NCBI GenBank assembly: GCA_023630215.1
Contig: JALPRQ010000001.1
Location: 496,001 to 560,000 of the forward strand
Direction: 5' to 3'
From: Rhodobacteraceae bacterium NBU2976
GTDB lineage: Bacteria > Pseudomonadota > Alphaproteobacteria > Rhodobacterales > Rhodobacteraceae
Length of the DNA stretch: 64,000 nt
Of this stretch, positions 45,619 to 53,673 are shown in pieces. Position 1 is the first letter of the stretch, and each line of letters starts with the position of its first letter. The translations under genes were made by a program, and so were the position numbers. The notes under the pieces are model-generated. The model searched no databases. It was given only the letters and a program-made list of their open reading frames with translations, and had not been told where the DNA came from.

Positions 45619-47049
45619 GTGGACGTAACGTCATTTCTCTGCGACGTTGCTCGAATGATGGGGGAAATTTCGGTTCCGATCTGGGTTGCAGTGCCAGTGG
45701 GAATTCTGGCGTTTGTCGCTTTGTTTGACCGCTTGTTCGTCCCGTCAGTTCGCTGGTTTTTGCGCCGCCGTGTGAACCGCGTTATCGACAAGCTGAACGA
45801 GCGGCTGGAACTGAAGATACAGCCATTCAAATTGACGCGGCGCAAGGTCATGATCGACCGCCTGACCCACGATCCAAAGGTGATGGAAGCCATCGTCAGC
45901 TTTGCCCGTGACGAGGGTATTCCCGCCGAAGTCGCCGCCGACAAGGCCGAGCGCTACGCGCGTGAGATTGTGCCTTCGTTCTCGGCATTGGCCTATTTTG
46001 GGTTTGGTACCCGGATATCGCGTTTCATTTCGAATGCGCTCTATCGGGTCCGTATTGGCATGGTTGATGACCGTTCGCTTGGTGAAGTCGACAAGGATGC
46101 GACTGTGATATTTGTCATGAACCACCGCTCGAACATGGATTACGTGCTCGTGACGTTTCTTGCCGCCGAACGCTCTGCCCTGTCCTATGCCGTTGGCGAA
46201 TGGGCGAGGGTTTGGCCGCTTCAGCAATTGATCCGGTCCATGGGCGCGTATTTTATCCGGCGCAAGTCACGCAATGCGCTTTATCGACGGGTTCTGGCAC
46301 GATATGTCCAGCACGCCACCGAAGGCGGCGTCACACAGGCGATTTTCCCCGAGGGTGGACTTAGCAAAGATGGCGCCTTGCAGAAGCCCAAACTGGGATT
46401 GCTCAGCTATATCATTGCCGATTTCGTTCCGGACCGATCCCGTAACGTCGTGTTCATCCCTGTTGGACTCAACTATGACCGAGTGCTCGAAGACCGCGTT
46501 CTGACCGGATCGGATGACGGCCGGTTCACATTCCGCTTTGGGGTATTTTTCCGGTTCATCGCCCATCAGCTTTGGCTGCGTATTTCGGGCCGTTTCTACC
46601 GGTTCGGTTATGCGTGCGTCAGTTTTGGGACGCCTCTCGATCTTAACAGCTTCATGAAAACGACACCAGAAAACAGCACCGAACGTTTGGGGCAGGAGCT
46701 GCTTGATCGCATCGCCAATATCGTGCCTGTGCTGCCGGTATCTTTGGTGTCCCACGTGGTTCTGTCCGCTGACGCCCCGCTCACCAAACTTCAGATCAAA
46801 TCGTCATGTCACAATATCTGGACGTCACTGGCGGCACGACAAATCTACAGCCACATTCCACATGCGGACGAGGACTATGCTGTCGATGTCGGATTACGGA
46901 TGTTGACCTCGCGACATATTCTTGACGAGGTGGGTGGGCGCTACGAAATTCAACCAAAAGGGGAGAAACTGCTTAGCTATTATGCAAACAGTATCTCTCA
47001 TTATTTTCCCCAACCAGTCGCGTTTTCCGAGAATCATCTAGACCAATAG
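45619..47049 (+). CDS. Glycerol-3-phosphate/1-acylglycerol-3-phosphate acyltransferase-like protein (PlsB/PlsC fold)
   Basis: A 476-residue protein with a membrane segment at about residues 15-33 and an acyltransferase domain. It has the H-x4-D motif in FVMNHRSNMDYVLVTFL, then AYFIRRKSRNALYRRV, the IFPEGGLSKDG block and FIPVGLNYDRVLED. The order matches PlsB rather than PlsC, though it is much shorter than E. coli PlsB (807). It would acylate the glycerol backbone of phospholipids. The start may be GTG 45619 or ATG 45655 or 45658. It stands alone. Confidence 0.82.
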   Translation: MDVTSFLCDVARMMGEISVPIWVAVPVGILAFVALFDRLFVPSVRWFLRRRVNRVIDKLNERLELKIQPFKLTRRKVMIDRLTHDPKVMEAIVSFARDEGIPAEVAADKAERYAREIVPSFSALAYFGFGTRISRFISNALYRVRIGMVDDRSLGEVDKDATVIFVMNHRSNMDYVLVTFLAAERSALSYAVGEWARVWPLQQLIRSMGAYFIRRKSRNALYRRVLARYVQHATEGGVTQAIFPEGGLSKDGALQKPKLGLLSYIIADFVPDRSRNVVFIPVGLNYDRVLEDRVLTGSDDGRFTFRFGVFFRFIAHQLWLRISGRFYRFGYACVSFGTPLDLNSFMKTTPENSTERLGQELLDRIANIVPVLPVSLVSHVVLSADAPLTKLQIKSSCHNIWTSLAARQIYSHIPHADEDYAVDVGLRMLTSRHILDEVGGRYEIQPKGEKLLSYYANSISHYFPQPVAFSENHLDQ

Positions 47050-47092
47050 GAATGTGTGAAAGCGAATTTCATTCGATTGCTACACGCGGCTC

Positions 47093-47107
47093 TTTACGTA
47101 ACGTAAA
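47093..47107. promoter_or_regulatory. 15-bp perfect palindrome in the quorum-sensing leader
   Basis: TTTACGT (47093-47099), A, ACGTAAA (47101-47107) is a perfect inverted repeat with a one-base centre in the 201-bp gap upstream of the small ORF and luxR. The half-site AACGTAAA recurs at 48192-48199 before luxI. A TATAAT at 47170-47175, framed by CCCC/GGGG, lies between it and the ORF start. A LuxR-type or other dimer could bind here; it does not match the classical lux box. Confidence 0.45.
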
Positions 47108-47250
47108 CAAACCACGCTTGCTTTAAAATCAATATCTTAGAATCTATCACCTCCCCATAAACAGGGGGCTATAATTGGCGAGTAGATATAACAGTTGATT
47201 CCGTCGAGGTTTAATTGCACAATTTATATACAACTTTAAGGATAGTTATC

Positions 47251-47463
47251 ATGAATAACGAGTGGATGATTGACGTATTGAAAGATCTGCGCAGCTTTGC
47301 GCAGAAACAGTTTATGACGGATCTCGCGGAACATCTCGACGATGCAATTTTGGTCGCGGCAACCGAAATCCGGACAGATTCTCAGCCAAAGCAAATTGTG
47401 AAATCGAATGACGCGCAAGCTGGAACGCTTCCTCGAATGCTTGGAGAGCACCGACTTATATAA
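47251..47463 (+). CDS. Small protein upstream of and overlapping luxR
   Basis: A 70-residue acidic, helical protein: MNNEWMIDVLKDLRSFAQKQ, then DLAEHLDDAILVAATEI. I recall small proteins of this kind ahead of LuxR genes in Rhodobacteraceae, but no function. AAGGATA precedes ATG 47251. Its 3' end overlaps the luxR start (47408) by 56 bp in another frame, so translation of the two is linked. A GTG-type leader role is also possible. Confidence 0.65.
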   Translation: MNNEWMIDVLKDLRSFAQKQFMTDLAEHLDDAILVAATEIRTDSQPKQIVKSNDAQAGTLPRMLGEHRLI

Positions 47464-48121
47464 CGAGCCGACCAGGCTTTGCGACTCCTTGCGTGAGATC
47501 TATGGCATAGAACACGCAACCTATTTGGCGACCAACCTGAACGGTCACCCTTACTATGCCACGACCTATGATCCGCGCTGGTCGGCGCGCTATCAAGAAG
47601 AAAATTACGTCAATATCGATCCGGTCGTCCTGTCGACCTTGCGGTATTTCCAACCGATGGAATGGCGTCAATTGGATTGGTCATCGAAACGGTCCCGCGC
47701 ATTTTTCCACGAGGCAATAGAATTTGGCGTCGGTAATCAGGGGTTTACGATCCCGGTTCGTGGGCCGAATGGCCAGCATGCCCTGTTTGCAATCAATCAT
47801 CGCAGCAATGATCATGACTGGAACGGCTATATCCATGAAAACGTTCACGATTTCATGCTGATCAGTCACTATGTCCATCAGCATGTGTTGAAACTGGTGA
47901 ACACGGAAGCCGATCCAACCTATGCTGAGCTGTCACCGCGTGAACAGGATGTGTTAAAATATCTGGGCATTGGCTTCAGCCGCTCGCAGACAGCGGAAAA
48001 ACTGCAAATCTCGGAACACACCTTGCGGGTATATATCGATTCCGCACGATACAAATTGGGTGCGTTGAATACCACACATGCCGTCGCCCTTGCTGTCGCC
48101 CGAGGGGTTATCTCCGTCTAG
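47408..48121 (+). CDS. luxR: LuxR-type quorum-sensing regulator
   Basis: A transcription factor that binds acyl-homoserine lactones. The 237 residues have an autoinducer-binding domain with the conserved positions at Trp58, Tyr62, Asp71, Pro72, Trp86 and Gly112, one off from TraR numbering. The GerE-type helix-turn-helix (about 176-236) contains LSPREQDVLKYLGIGFSRSQ and ISEHTLRVYID. All ligand-contacting residues are intact, so it should respond to a signal. luxI follows 94 bp downstream on the same strand. Confidence 0.95.
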   Translation: MTRKLERFLECLESTDLYNEPTRLCDSLREIYGIEHATYLATNLNGHPYYATTYDPRWSARYQEENYVNIDPVVLSTLRYFQPMEWRQLDWSSKRSRAFFHEAIEFGVGNQGFTIPVRGPNGQHALFAINHRSNDHDWNGYIHENVHDFMLISHYVHQHVLKLVNTEADPTYAELSPREQDVLKYLGIGFSRSQTAEKLQISEHTLRVYIDSARYKLGALNTTHAVALAVARGVISV

Positions 48122-48181
48122 CGCTGTTGCGTCATGTGAACGATCACCGTACGTTCGGCGTTTTTTAACGGCCTCCACTTA

Positions 48182-48194
48182 GTTGCGTCGCAAC
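48182..48194. promoter_or_regulatory. Palindrome in front of luxI
   Basis: GTTGCG-T-CGCAAC (48182-48194) is a perfect inverted repeat 21 bp before the luxI ATG. The hexamer GTTGCG also occurs alone at 48125-48130. It could be the operator for LuxR-type control of luxI, or an RNA element next to the ribosome-binding site AGGAGGTT (48202-48208). A run of six T (48161-48166) precedes it. Confidence 0.45.
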
Positions 48195-48215
48195 GTAAAT
48201 CAGGAGGTTCCCCAT

Positions 48216-48863
48216 ATGATCCGTTATAAATACGCCAACCAGCTTGACGCGTTCCCCCGCCTGAAAGCCACCATGTTTCTTGACCGGGCTGAACAATTCA
48301 AACGCCGCCATGGATGGGAGGTGACGCTGGATGAAAACGGTTACGAAGTCGACCAATATGACGGTCTCAATCCCCTTTATGCCATTTGGGAGCTAGAGGA
48401 TGGCAGCCACGGCGGTTCGATCCGCGTCTTGCCGACCGTTGGACGCACCATGGTCAATGATCATTTCACACATCTGACGGACGGTTTGAAAATCATCAGC
48501 CCGACCATCTGGGAATGCACCCGGTATTGTATCTCGCCACATCTGGAATCGTCCCGTCATCGCGAGGTGGCTGCCGCCCTGCTGCTGGCCGGGTGTGAAC
48601 TGGGGGTGCGTTTCGGGCTGACCTACTCGATCGGGATTGTCTATACGCACACGTTGGCGATCTACAAACGGATCGGTTGGATTCCCGAAGTGATTGGCTG
48701 GGCAGGCAACGGGAACGAAGAAATCGCCGCCGCACTTTGGCCCATCACCGCTGCGGCCAAGTCAAATATCTGTCGCAAATCTCGTATGAACGCGAAAGAC
48801 GTCGAAATGTGGTTCGACAGGTCTTTCCCCACCTTTACGCAACCTCAGGCAATTGCCGCCTAG
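48216..48863 (+). CDS. luxI: Acyl-homoserine-lactone synthase (LuxI family)
   Basis: LuxI proteins make AHL signals from S-adenosylmethionine and acyl-ACP. The 215 residues show every invariant residue of the family near its usual place: Arg24, Phe28, Trp34, Asp46, Asp49, Arg70, Glu100 and Arg103 (LDRAEQFKRRHGWEV, GGSIRVLPT, IWECTRY). ATG 48216 follows the strong site AGGAGGTT by seven bases. The acyl chain length cannot be told. The gene ends 32 bp before a helicase gene on the same strand. Confidence 0.95.
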   Translation: MIRYKYANQLDAFPRLKATMFLDRAEQFKRRHGWEVTLDENGYEVDQYDGLNPLYAIWELEDGSHGGSIRVLPTVGRTMVNDHFTHLTDGLKIISPTIWECTRYCISPHLESSRHREVAAALLLAGCELGVRFGLTYSIGIVYTHTLAIYKRIGWIPEVIGWAGNGNEEIAAALWPITAAAKSNICRKSRMNAKDVEMWFDRSFPTFTQPQAIAA

Positions 48864-48895
48864 TCAATCTTAGGACTGCCCGCTACAAGGTTCAG

Positions 48896-50425
48896 ATGAC
48901 AGGGCAGCTTACATTTTCAGCGGACCAGGCGGACGCGTTTGACCAGATCGCCGAGGCGTTGAAAGCTGCCGGTGTCGATCTGGAAAATGAAACCCTTGGT
49001 CCCACCTCTACGGCGGGTCAACAGGTCTATGCGGTGCTGGGCAAGGCGGGATCGGGAAAGACGATGTTGCTTGGCCAGCTTGTAAAATCATTGACGGCGG
49101 CAGGGGTCGAAACGGTCTCAGGTGACTATGAAGGCAAGCGCAAGGACAAACGGACGCTGGCGATCCTGGCGCCAACCAACAAGGCGGCAAGCGTTCTGCG
49201 CAATAACGGTGTGCCAGCAACGACGATCCACCGGATAATCTATACGCCAGTTTACGACCCTGAATACGAAAAGATCGCCGAATGGTTGGCCGGTGACGGT
49301 CCGAAACCTGAAATCGAAGGGCTGACAGAGGCCGCGCTTGATCGTGCGTACACCTTCTACCAGCAGCACAGTTCGATACCCGGTGCCCTAGCGGCAGCAG
49401 GATTGCGGGGATCAGACTTTATCACCGGTTGGAGCCGTCGTGACGACCCGCTCGACATCGGATTTGTCGATGAAAGTTCGATGCTGGACGATAAGCAACT
49501 TGATGATTTAAAAGAGATTTTTTCAACCCTTATCCTGTTTGGTGACCCTGCCCAGTTGGCCCCTGTTGGTCAGTCCGGCAGCATGAGCTTTGACAAACTG
49601 CCCGAGGATCACAAGCTAACCCTGCACCGAATTCATCGGCAGGAGGCGGATAATCCGATCCTCGACCTTGCCCACGCACTGGGTGATCCGGACCTGACCT
49701 TCGAAGCGTTTGAACGGATGGTGGAACAGGCCGCGGCACAAGATGACCGTGTCATTGTTACGCCCCGCGTCGACGCAGCGCTGATGGCGCGATCCCCGGT
49801 TCTGGTTTGGCGTAACGCAACGCGCGTTCGGCTGATACAGGCGTTTCGCAAAGCCTATGACGCACCCGATACCGGGCTACTGTCGGGTGAGCCGCTGATT
49901 TGTGACGGCATCGAACTGCCCCTGAAACACCGCAAGAAACGAATAGACCTGGAAGCGCGCGGTTTGATCAAGGGGGCGCAGGTGATTTATCTGGAACCCG
50001 GTCGCAAGCCCGGATTCTCTCGGCTTTTCGTTGTTGGTGCCGAAGACCCGCAGGTCAACGCAGCCACCATTATCCAGATCGAAGCCCCGGATCGGGAAGA
50101 GCCGGAAATTGTCTCCGCGGCGAGCATGGGCGCGACATTTCTGCACGGCGCCGCCGTCACCATTCACAAGGCGCAAGGCTCGCAATGGCCCGAGGTGCAG
50201 GTCTTTGCCCCCGATATCTGGGCCGCCTATAAATCCGGCCGGACCGAGGCAGGGATAGCGATGTGGAAACGGCTGGCCTATGTGGCAATCACGCGGGCGG
50301 AAACACGTCTGCATTGGGTGACGCGATACATGTTGGCCAAACCTGCCGAACCACTGTCGACAGCCGATCTCGATATTCCGGCACCTAACTTGGTCTTAAC
50401 GGCGGAGCAGCCGGAACAGTTCTGA
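48896..50425 (+). CDS. RecD-like ATP-dependent helicase (AAA_30/UvrD_C_2)
   Basis: A 509-residue superfamily 1 helicase. It has Walker A AVLGKAGSGKTMLL near residue 45, motif Ia LAPTNKAASVLRNN, motif II IGFVDESSMLDDKQ, motif III LFGDPAQLAPVG, LHRIHRQEADN, and the late ATFLHGAAVTIHKAQGSQWP and RLAYVAITRAETRLHWV. This resembles the RecD/TraA helicase core without a nuclease or relaxase domain. The start at 48896 follows AAGG; an earlier ATG would overlap luxI. Its place after luxI is unexplained. Confidence 0.88.
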   Translation: MTGQLTFSADQADAFDQIAEALKAAGVDLENETLGPTSTAGQQVYAVLGKAGSGKTMLLGQLVKSLTAAGVETVSGDYEGKRKDKRTLAILAPTNKAASVLRNNGVPATTIHRIIYTPVYDPEYEKIAEWLAGDGPKPEIEGLTEAALDRAYTFYQQHSSIPGALAAAGLRGSDFITGWSRRDDPLDIGFVDESSMLDDKQLDDLKEIFSTLILFGDPAQLAPVGQSGSMSFDKLPEDHKLTLHRIHRQEADNPILDLAHALGDPDLTFEAFERMVEQAAAQDDRVIVTPRVDAALMARSPVLVWRNATRVRLIQAFRKAYDAPDTGLLSGEPLICDGIELPLKHRKKRIDLEARGLIKGAQVIYLEPGRKPGFSRLFVVGAEDPQVNAATIIQIEAPDREEPEIVSAASMGATFLHGAAVTIHKAQGSQWPEVQVFAPDIWAAYKSGRTEAGIAMWKRLAYVAITRAETRLHWVTRYMLAKPAEPLSTADLDIPAPNLVLTAEQPEQF

Positions 50426-51133
50426 CGCGCCCCAACCTGCCAACAACGCCACCGCCAGCGACATCAACCCGTACCAAAGCGCTTGATCCTGTGCCATGTC
50501 ATACAGCCATTTCTCCAACCCGGCCTTGCGCACTTCGATCACCTGCGACGAGGCGCTGATAATCTGTTGGTTTCGGACCAGATAGATCGTGGCGGTATAG
50601 TCCCCCTCGATCAGGTTGGCGGGCAGTGCGACTTCGGTCGTGAACAGCGTATCCTCGGTCAGATTTACAGGGGTTTCTTCGGTGGCATAGTTGCCTTCTG
50701 CCTGTTTTATCCGGATGACTGCGGCGCGGAAATCCTCGGCCTCGCCTTGCACCGCGAAATCCAGACCCAAATTTCGCGATTGGCGCTCGCGGTCCGACAG
50801 GATGTCACCCATCGGGCTGGTAGCGGCGATGGTGTAAAAGCTGGGTGCGCGATCCACCGTCACACTGTCGGCGTTGACCCAGATTCCAAACCGTTTGTCC
50901 TTGCGACGCACGGTCAGCTCGGCCGGAGGACCGGAAACCTCGATGATCACATCAAGTGGCCCGGCCCCCTCTAGTACAGGAGCGTCACGTTTCACGGCAC
51001 CGAAGATGAAAATCTCGGATCCTTGAAAATCCGCTGTGATCGACACTTGATCGCGGCTGAGATCGGTGACAATCGTTTCCTGTGCACTGACAGGCAGGGC
51101 AAGTATCAGACAAAGGATCAGCGCTCGTATCAA
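50396..51133 (-). CDS. TIGR02186 family membrane-anchored protein
   Basis: The 245 residues have a signal peptide (1-17, ILCLILALPVSAQ), a periplasmic part and a C-terminal membrane helix (about 220-238, GLMSLAVALLAGWGASELF). The features STDFQGSEIFIFGA-like (ADFQGSEIFIFGAVKRD), KRFGIWVNADSV and YTATIYLVRNQ match what I know as TIGR02186, a family of unknown function that is almost always next to a TauE/SafE gene, as here with a 4-bp overlap. Its 3' end overlaps the helicase gene's end by 30 bp. Confidence 0.85.
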   Translation of the reverse strand: MIRALILCLILALPVSAQETIVTDLSRDQVSITADFQGSEIFIFGAVKRDAPVLEGAGPLDVIIEVSGPPAELTVRRKDKRFGIWVNADSVTVDRAPSFYTIAATSPMGDILSDRERQSRNLGLDFAVQGEAEDFRAAVIRIKQAEGNYATEETPVNLTEDTLFTTEVALPANLIEGDYTATIYLVRNQQIISASSQVIEVRKAGLEKWLYDMAQDQALWYGLMSLAVALLAGWGASELFRLLRR

Positions 51134-52044
51134 TGCCCGCTCTCCCCAATCGAATAGAGTTCAGAGGGCATGAAGATCAGGTCTGCCGCCAGCTTCCCGC
51201 AGACCGCCAGAACCATAAGGGCAAGCAGAATGCGCAACTGCTCGGCCTTCATCCTCACGCCAATCCGCGCCCCGATTTGCGCACCCACAACGCCACCCAG
51301 CAATAGCAGCAGCGCCAGCATCGCGTCCACTGTGTGGTTCTGCGTGGCGTGCATCAGCGTGGTAAAGCCAGTGACGAAGATAATCTGGAACAGGGATGTC
51401 CCCACAACCACCTTTGTCGGCATCCCCAGCACGTAAATCATCGCGGGCACCATGATGAACCCACCACCAACCCCCATGATTGCTGCGAGTACCCCGACAA
51501 GCGCCCCGACGACCAACGGTGGTATGACGGAGATATAAAGATTCGATGTTCGGAATCGCATTTTAAACGGCAGGCCGTGAATCCAGGTATGTCGCTTAAT
51601 CTTTGGCTTGGGTCCGGGTCGTTTCGCGCGGCGGATGGCACGTAAACTTTCCAGAAACATCAACCCACCAATAACGCCAAGGAACACCACATAAGATAGC
51701 GAGATCAGCAAATCGACCTGACCAATCTCACGCAGCATTTTAAAGACCTGAACCCCCAGCGCTGCACCAATCAGGCCGCCTATCAGCAGCACGGCACCCA
51801 TCTTCAGGTCTACGGTTTTTCGCCTGAGATGCGCCAGCACACCGCTAAAGGATGACGCGACAATCTGGTTGGCCTCTGTCGCCACCGCAACCGCCGGGGG
51901 GATGCCGATGAAAAACAGCAGCGGCGTCATCAAAAATCCACCACCAACCCCGAACATGCCTGACAGAATACCAACGAGCCCGCCAAGTCCCAGCAACAGG
52001 AAGATGTTAACCGAGACCTCGGCAATCGGCAGGTAGATTTGCAT
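51130..52044 (-). CDS. TauE/SafE (TSUP) family transporter
   Basis: The 304-residue membrane protein has about eight helices and the duplicated TSUP motif: GILSGMFGVGGGFLMTPLLF near residue 25 and GVLAAIMGVGGGFIMVPAMI near residue 190. It is larger than the TSUP protein at 34.0 kb and seems unrelated in detail. It overlaps the TIGR02186 gene by 4 bp and follows the ABC permease by 21 bp. The pairing suggests a sulfur-oxyanion or organosulfonate exporter, which is an inference. Confidence 0.88.
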   Translation of the reverse strand: MQIYLPIAEVSVNIFLLLGLGGLVGILSGMFGVGGGFLMTPLLFFIGIPPAVAVATEANQIVASSFSGVLAHLRRKTVDLKMGAVLLIGGLIGAALGVQVFKMLREIGQVDLLISLSYVVFLGVIGGLMFLESLRAIRRAKRPGPKPKIKRHTWIHGLPFKMRFRTSNLYISVIPPLVVGALVGVLAAIMGVGGGFIMVPAMIYVLGMPTKVVVGTSLFQIIFVTGFTTLMHATQNHTVDAMLALLLLLGGVVGAQIGARIGVRMKAEQLRILLALMVLAVCGKLAADLIFMPSELYSIGESGH

Positions 52045-52065
52045 GTCTCACCCAGTTGGGGTTGG

Positions 52066-53034
52066 TTAATGCTCTTTCTCGTAGGGTTGCCCGACGGCCT
52101 TCGGCGGGATCGCTTTGCCGATAAAACCGGCGAGGATCACCACAGTCAGGATATAAGGCAGCGCCTGCGTAAACTGGACCGGAATGGTAAACAAGCCGAA
52201 AACGTCGATGTTCGGATAAAGGTTCGAAATCGCCTCAAGGAAGCCGAACAACAGACAGGCCCCCATCGCATGGATCGGCCGCCAATTGGCAAAAATCAGC
52301 GCTGCCAGTGCGATATAGCCGCGACCGGCCGTCATCTCACGCCCAAAGCCGGCCGCCTGCGCGGTGGACAGGTATGCGCCCGCCAAACCACATAGAATGC
52401 CGGTGATCGCCAGCGCCTTAAACCGCATCATGTAAACTGAAATCCCTGCCGTATCGACCGAGGCCGGATTCTCCCCAACCGCACGTAGTCGCAGGCCGAA
52501 CCGGGTGCGATACAGAACCCACCATACGACTGGAACGATCATGAACGCATAGTAAACGATGGATTTATGGCCCGAGATCAGCTCGGAATAAATCGGACCC
52601 AGCAGCCGGACATCTGCCACCGCATCCGCGAAGGGTAGGGTGATATCCTCGAACCGTGCGCTGCCTGTCAGCACCGGTGTCTGCCCACCCTTGTTATAAA
52701 TCGCGTCGCCGATCACAATCGTCAGGCCCGAGGCTAAGAAATTCAGCGCCACGCCCGAGATTATCTGATCCCCGCGATAGATGATCGACGCAATCCCGTG
52801 GATCGCTGAAAACAGCAGCGCCGCGCCGCATCCGGCCAGCACACCGATCCAGACATGACCAGATTCATAAGCCACAGCGGCACTTGCAAACGCAGCGATC
52901 AGCATTTTGCCTTCCAGCCCGATGTCGACAACACCCGAACGTTCGGAAAACAGCCCGGCAAGGCACGCCAGCAGCAACACCACCGACAGGCGGATCGTCA
53001 TATCAAGCGTCAGGATGACTTGCAGGAAATCCAT
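52066..53034 (-). CDS. ABC transporter permease, BMP-type nucleoside/sugar importer
   Basis: The second permease of the transport unit, 322 residues with eight or more helices. The BPD_transp_2 features are GLFSERSGVVDIGLEGKMLI near the N-terminus, IYRGDQIISGVALNFLASGL and the cytoplasmic LRAVGENPASVDTAGISVY loop. With the other permease, the ATPase and the binding protein it forms a high-affinity importer, likely for purine nucleosides or related compounds. It lies 3 bp after a LysE gene. Confidence 0.93.
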   Translation of the reverse strand: MDFLQVILTLDMTIRLSVVLLLACLAGLFSERSGVVDIGLEGKMLIAAFASAAVAYESGHVWIGVLAGCGAALLFSAIHGIASIIYRGDQIISGVALNFLASGLTIVIGDAIYNKGGQTPVLTGSARFEDITLPFADAVADVRLLGPIYSELISGHKSIVYYAFMIVPVVWWVLYRTRFGLRLRAVGENPASVDTAGISVYMMRFKALAITGILCGLAGAYLSTAQAAGFGREMTAGRGYIALAALIFANWRPIHAMGACLLFGFLEAISNLYPNIDVFGLFTIPVQFTQALPYILTVVILAGFIGKAIPPKAVGQPYEKEH

Positions 53035-53037
53035 GGG

Positions 53038-53673
53038 TCAGCTCCGGTCCGTTGCAAGTTTGAAGGCAAACAGCGTAAAGAAAATGCCCAACGTTCCCTC
53101 AACCCAGCGGCGTGCGCGGACATATCCGGCGCGAAACGGAGCAGAGGAGAGCAGAAGCGCATAAGCTGAATGCCCGACGAAGGAATTGAAAAAGGCGCCG
53201 GTGACAAACAGTACGATTATCGGCAGCGGTGCGTTGCCAACGCCGCCTGCTGCGGCCACGGCCAGCCAGAAGAAAATCGCCTTTGGGTTCGAGATTTGCA
53301 TGAAGAAGCCCGCAGCGGCCGTCCGGTGACGGCTGACCGGCGCGGCTTGCAGGTTCAAAGGGGGTAGCAGAATAGCTGTGCGGAAAGATTTATACGCCAG
53401 ATAAAGCAGATAGGCCGCGCCGATAAAGCGGACGATCATCATCAGGTCAGCCATTTGCGAAAACAGCGCGGCGATACCCAGCACCGTTGCAATAGACAGC
53501 ACAACCGCGCCCATGCCTATCCCCAAGCAGGTCATCACCGCCGGACCGCGGCCCCGACTGGTCGCGACCGCCATGATCAACGCCACACCCGGGCCGGGTG
53601 ACAGCACACCCATCCACTGGATCGACCAGCCCAACAGCAACTGCGGCAAATGTTCAGACAGGGTCTCCATCAC
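53038..53673 (-). CDS. LysE/RhtB family exporter
   Basis: A 211-residue six-helix protein of the LysE family, which exports amino acids and similar solutes. SPGPGVALIMAVATSRGRG is the N-terminal signature, and FMQISNPKAIFFWLAVAAAG the second. It lies between the two permeases of a BMP-type ABC system, overlapping the upstream permease by 4 bp and 3 bp before the next. An exporter inside an importer operon is unusual and may balance uptake or be a passenger. Confidence 0.93.
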   Translation of the reverse strand: MMETLSEHLPQLLLGWSIQWMGVLSPGPGVALIMAVATSRGRGPAVMTCLGIGMGAVVLSIATVLGIAALFSQMADLMMIVRFIGAAYLLYLAYKSFRTAILLPPLNLQAAPVSRHRTAAAGFFMQISNPKAIFFWLAVAAAGGVGNAPLPIIVLFVTGAFFNSFVGHSAYALLLSSAPFRAGYVRARRWVEGTLGIFFTLFAFKLATDRS

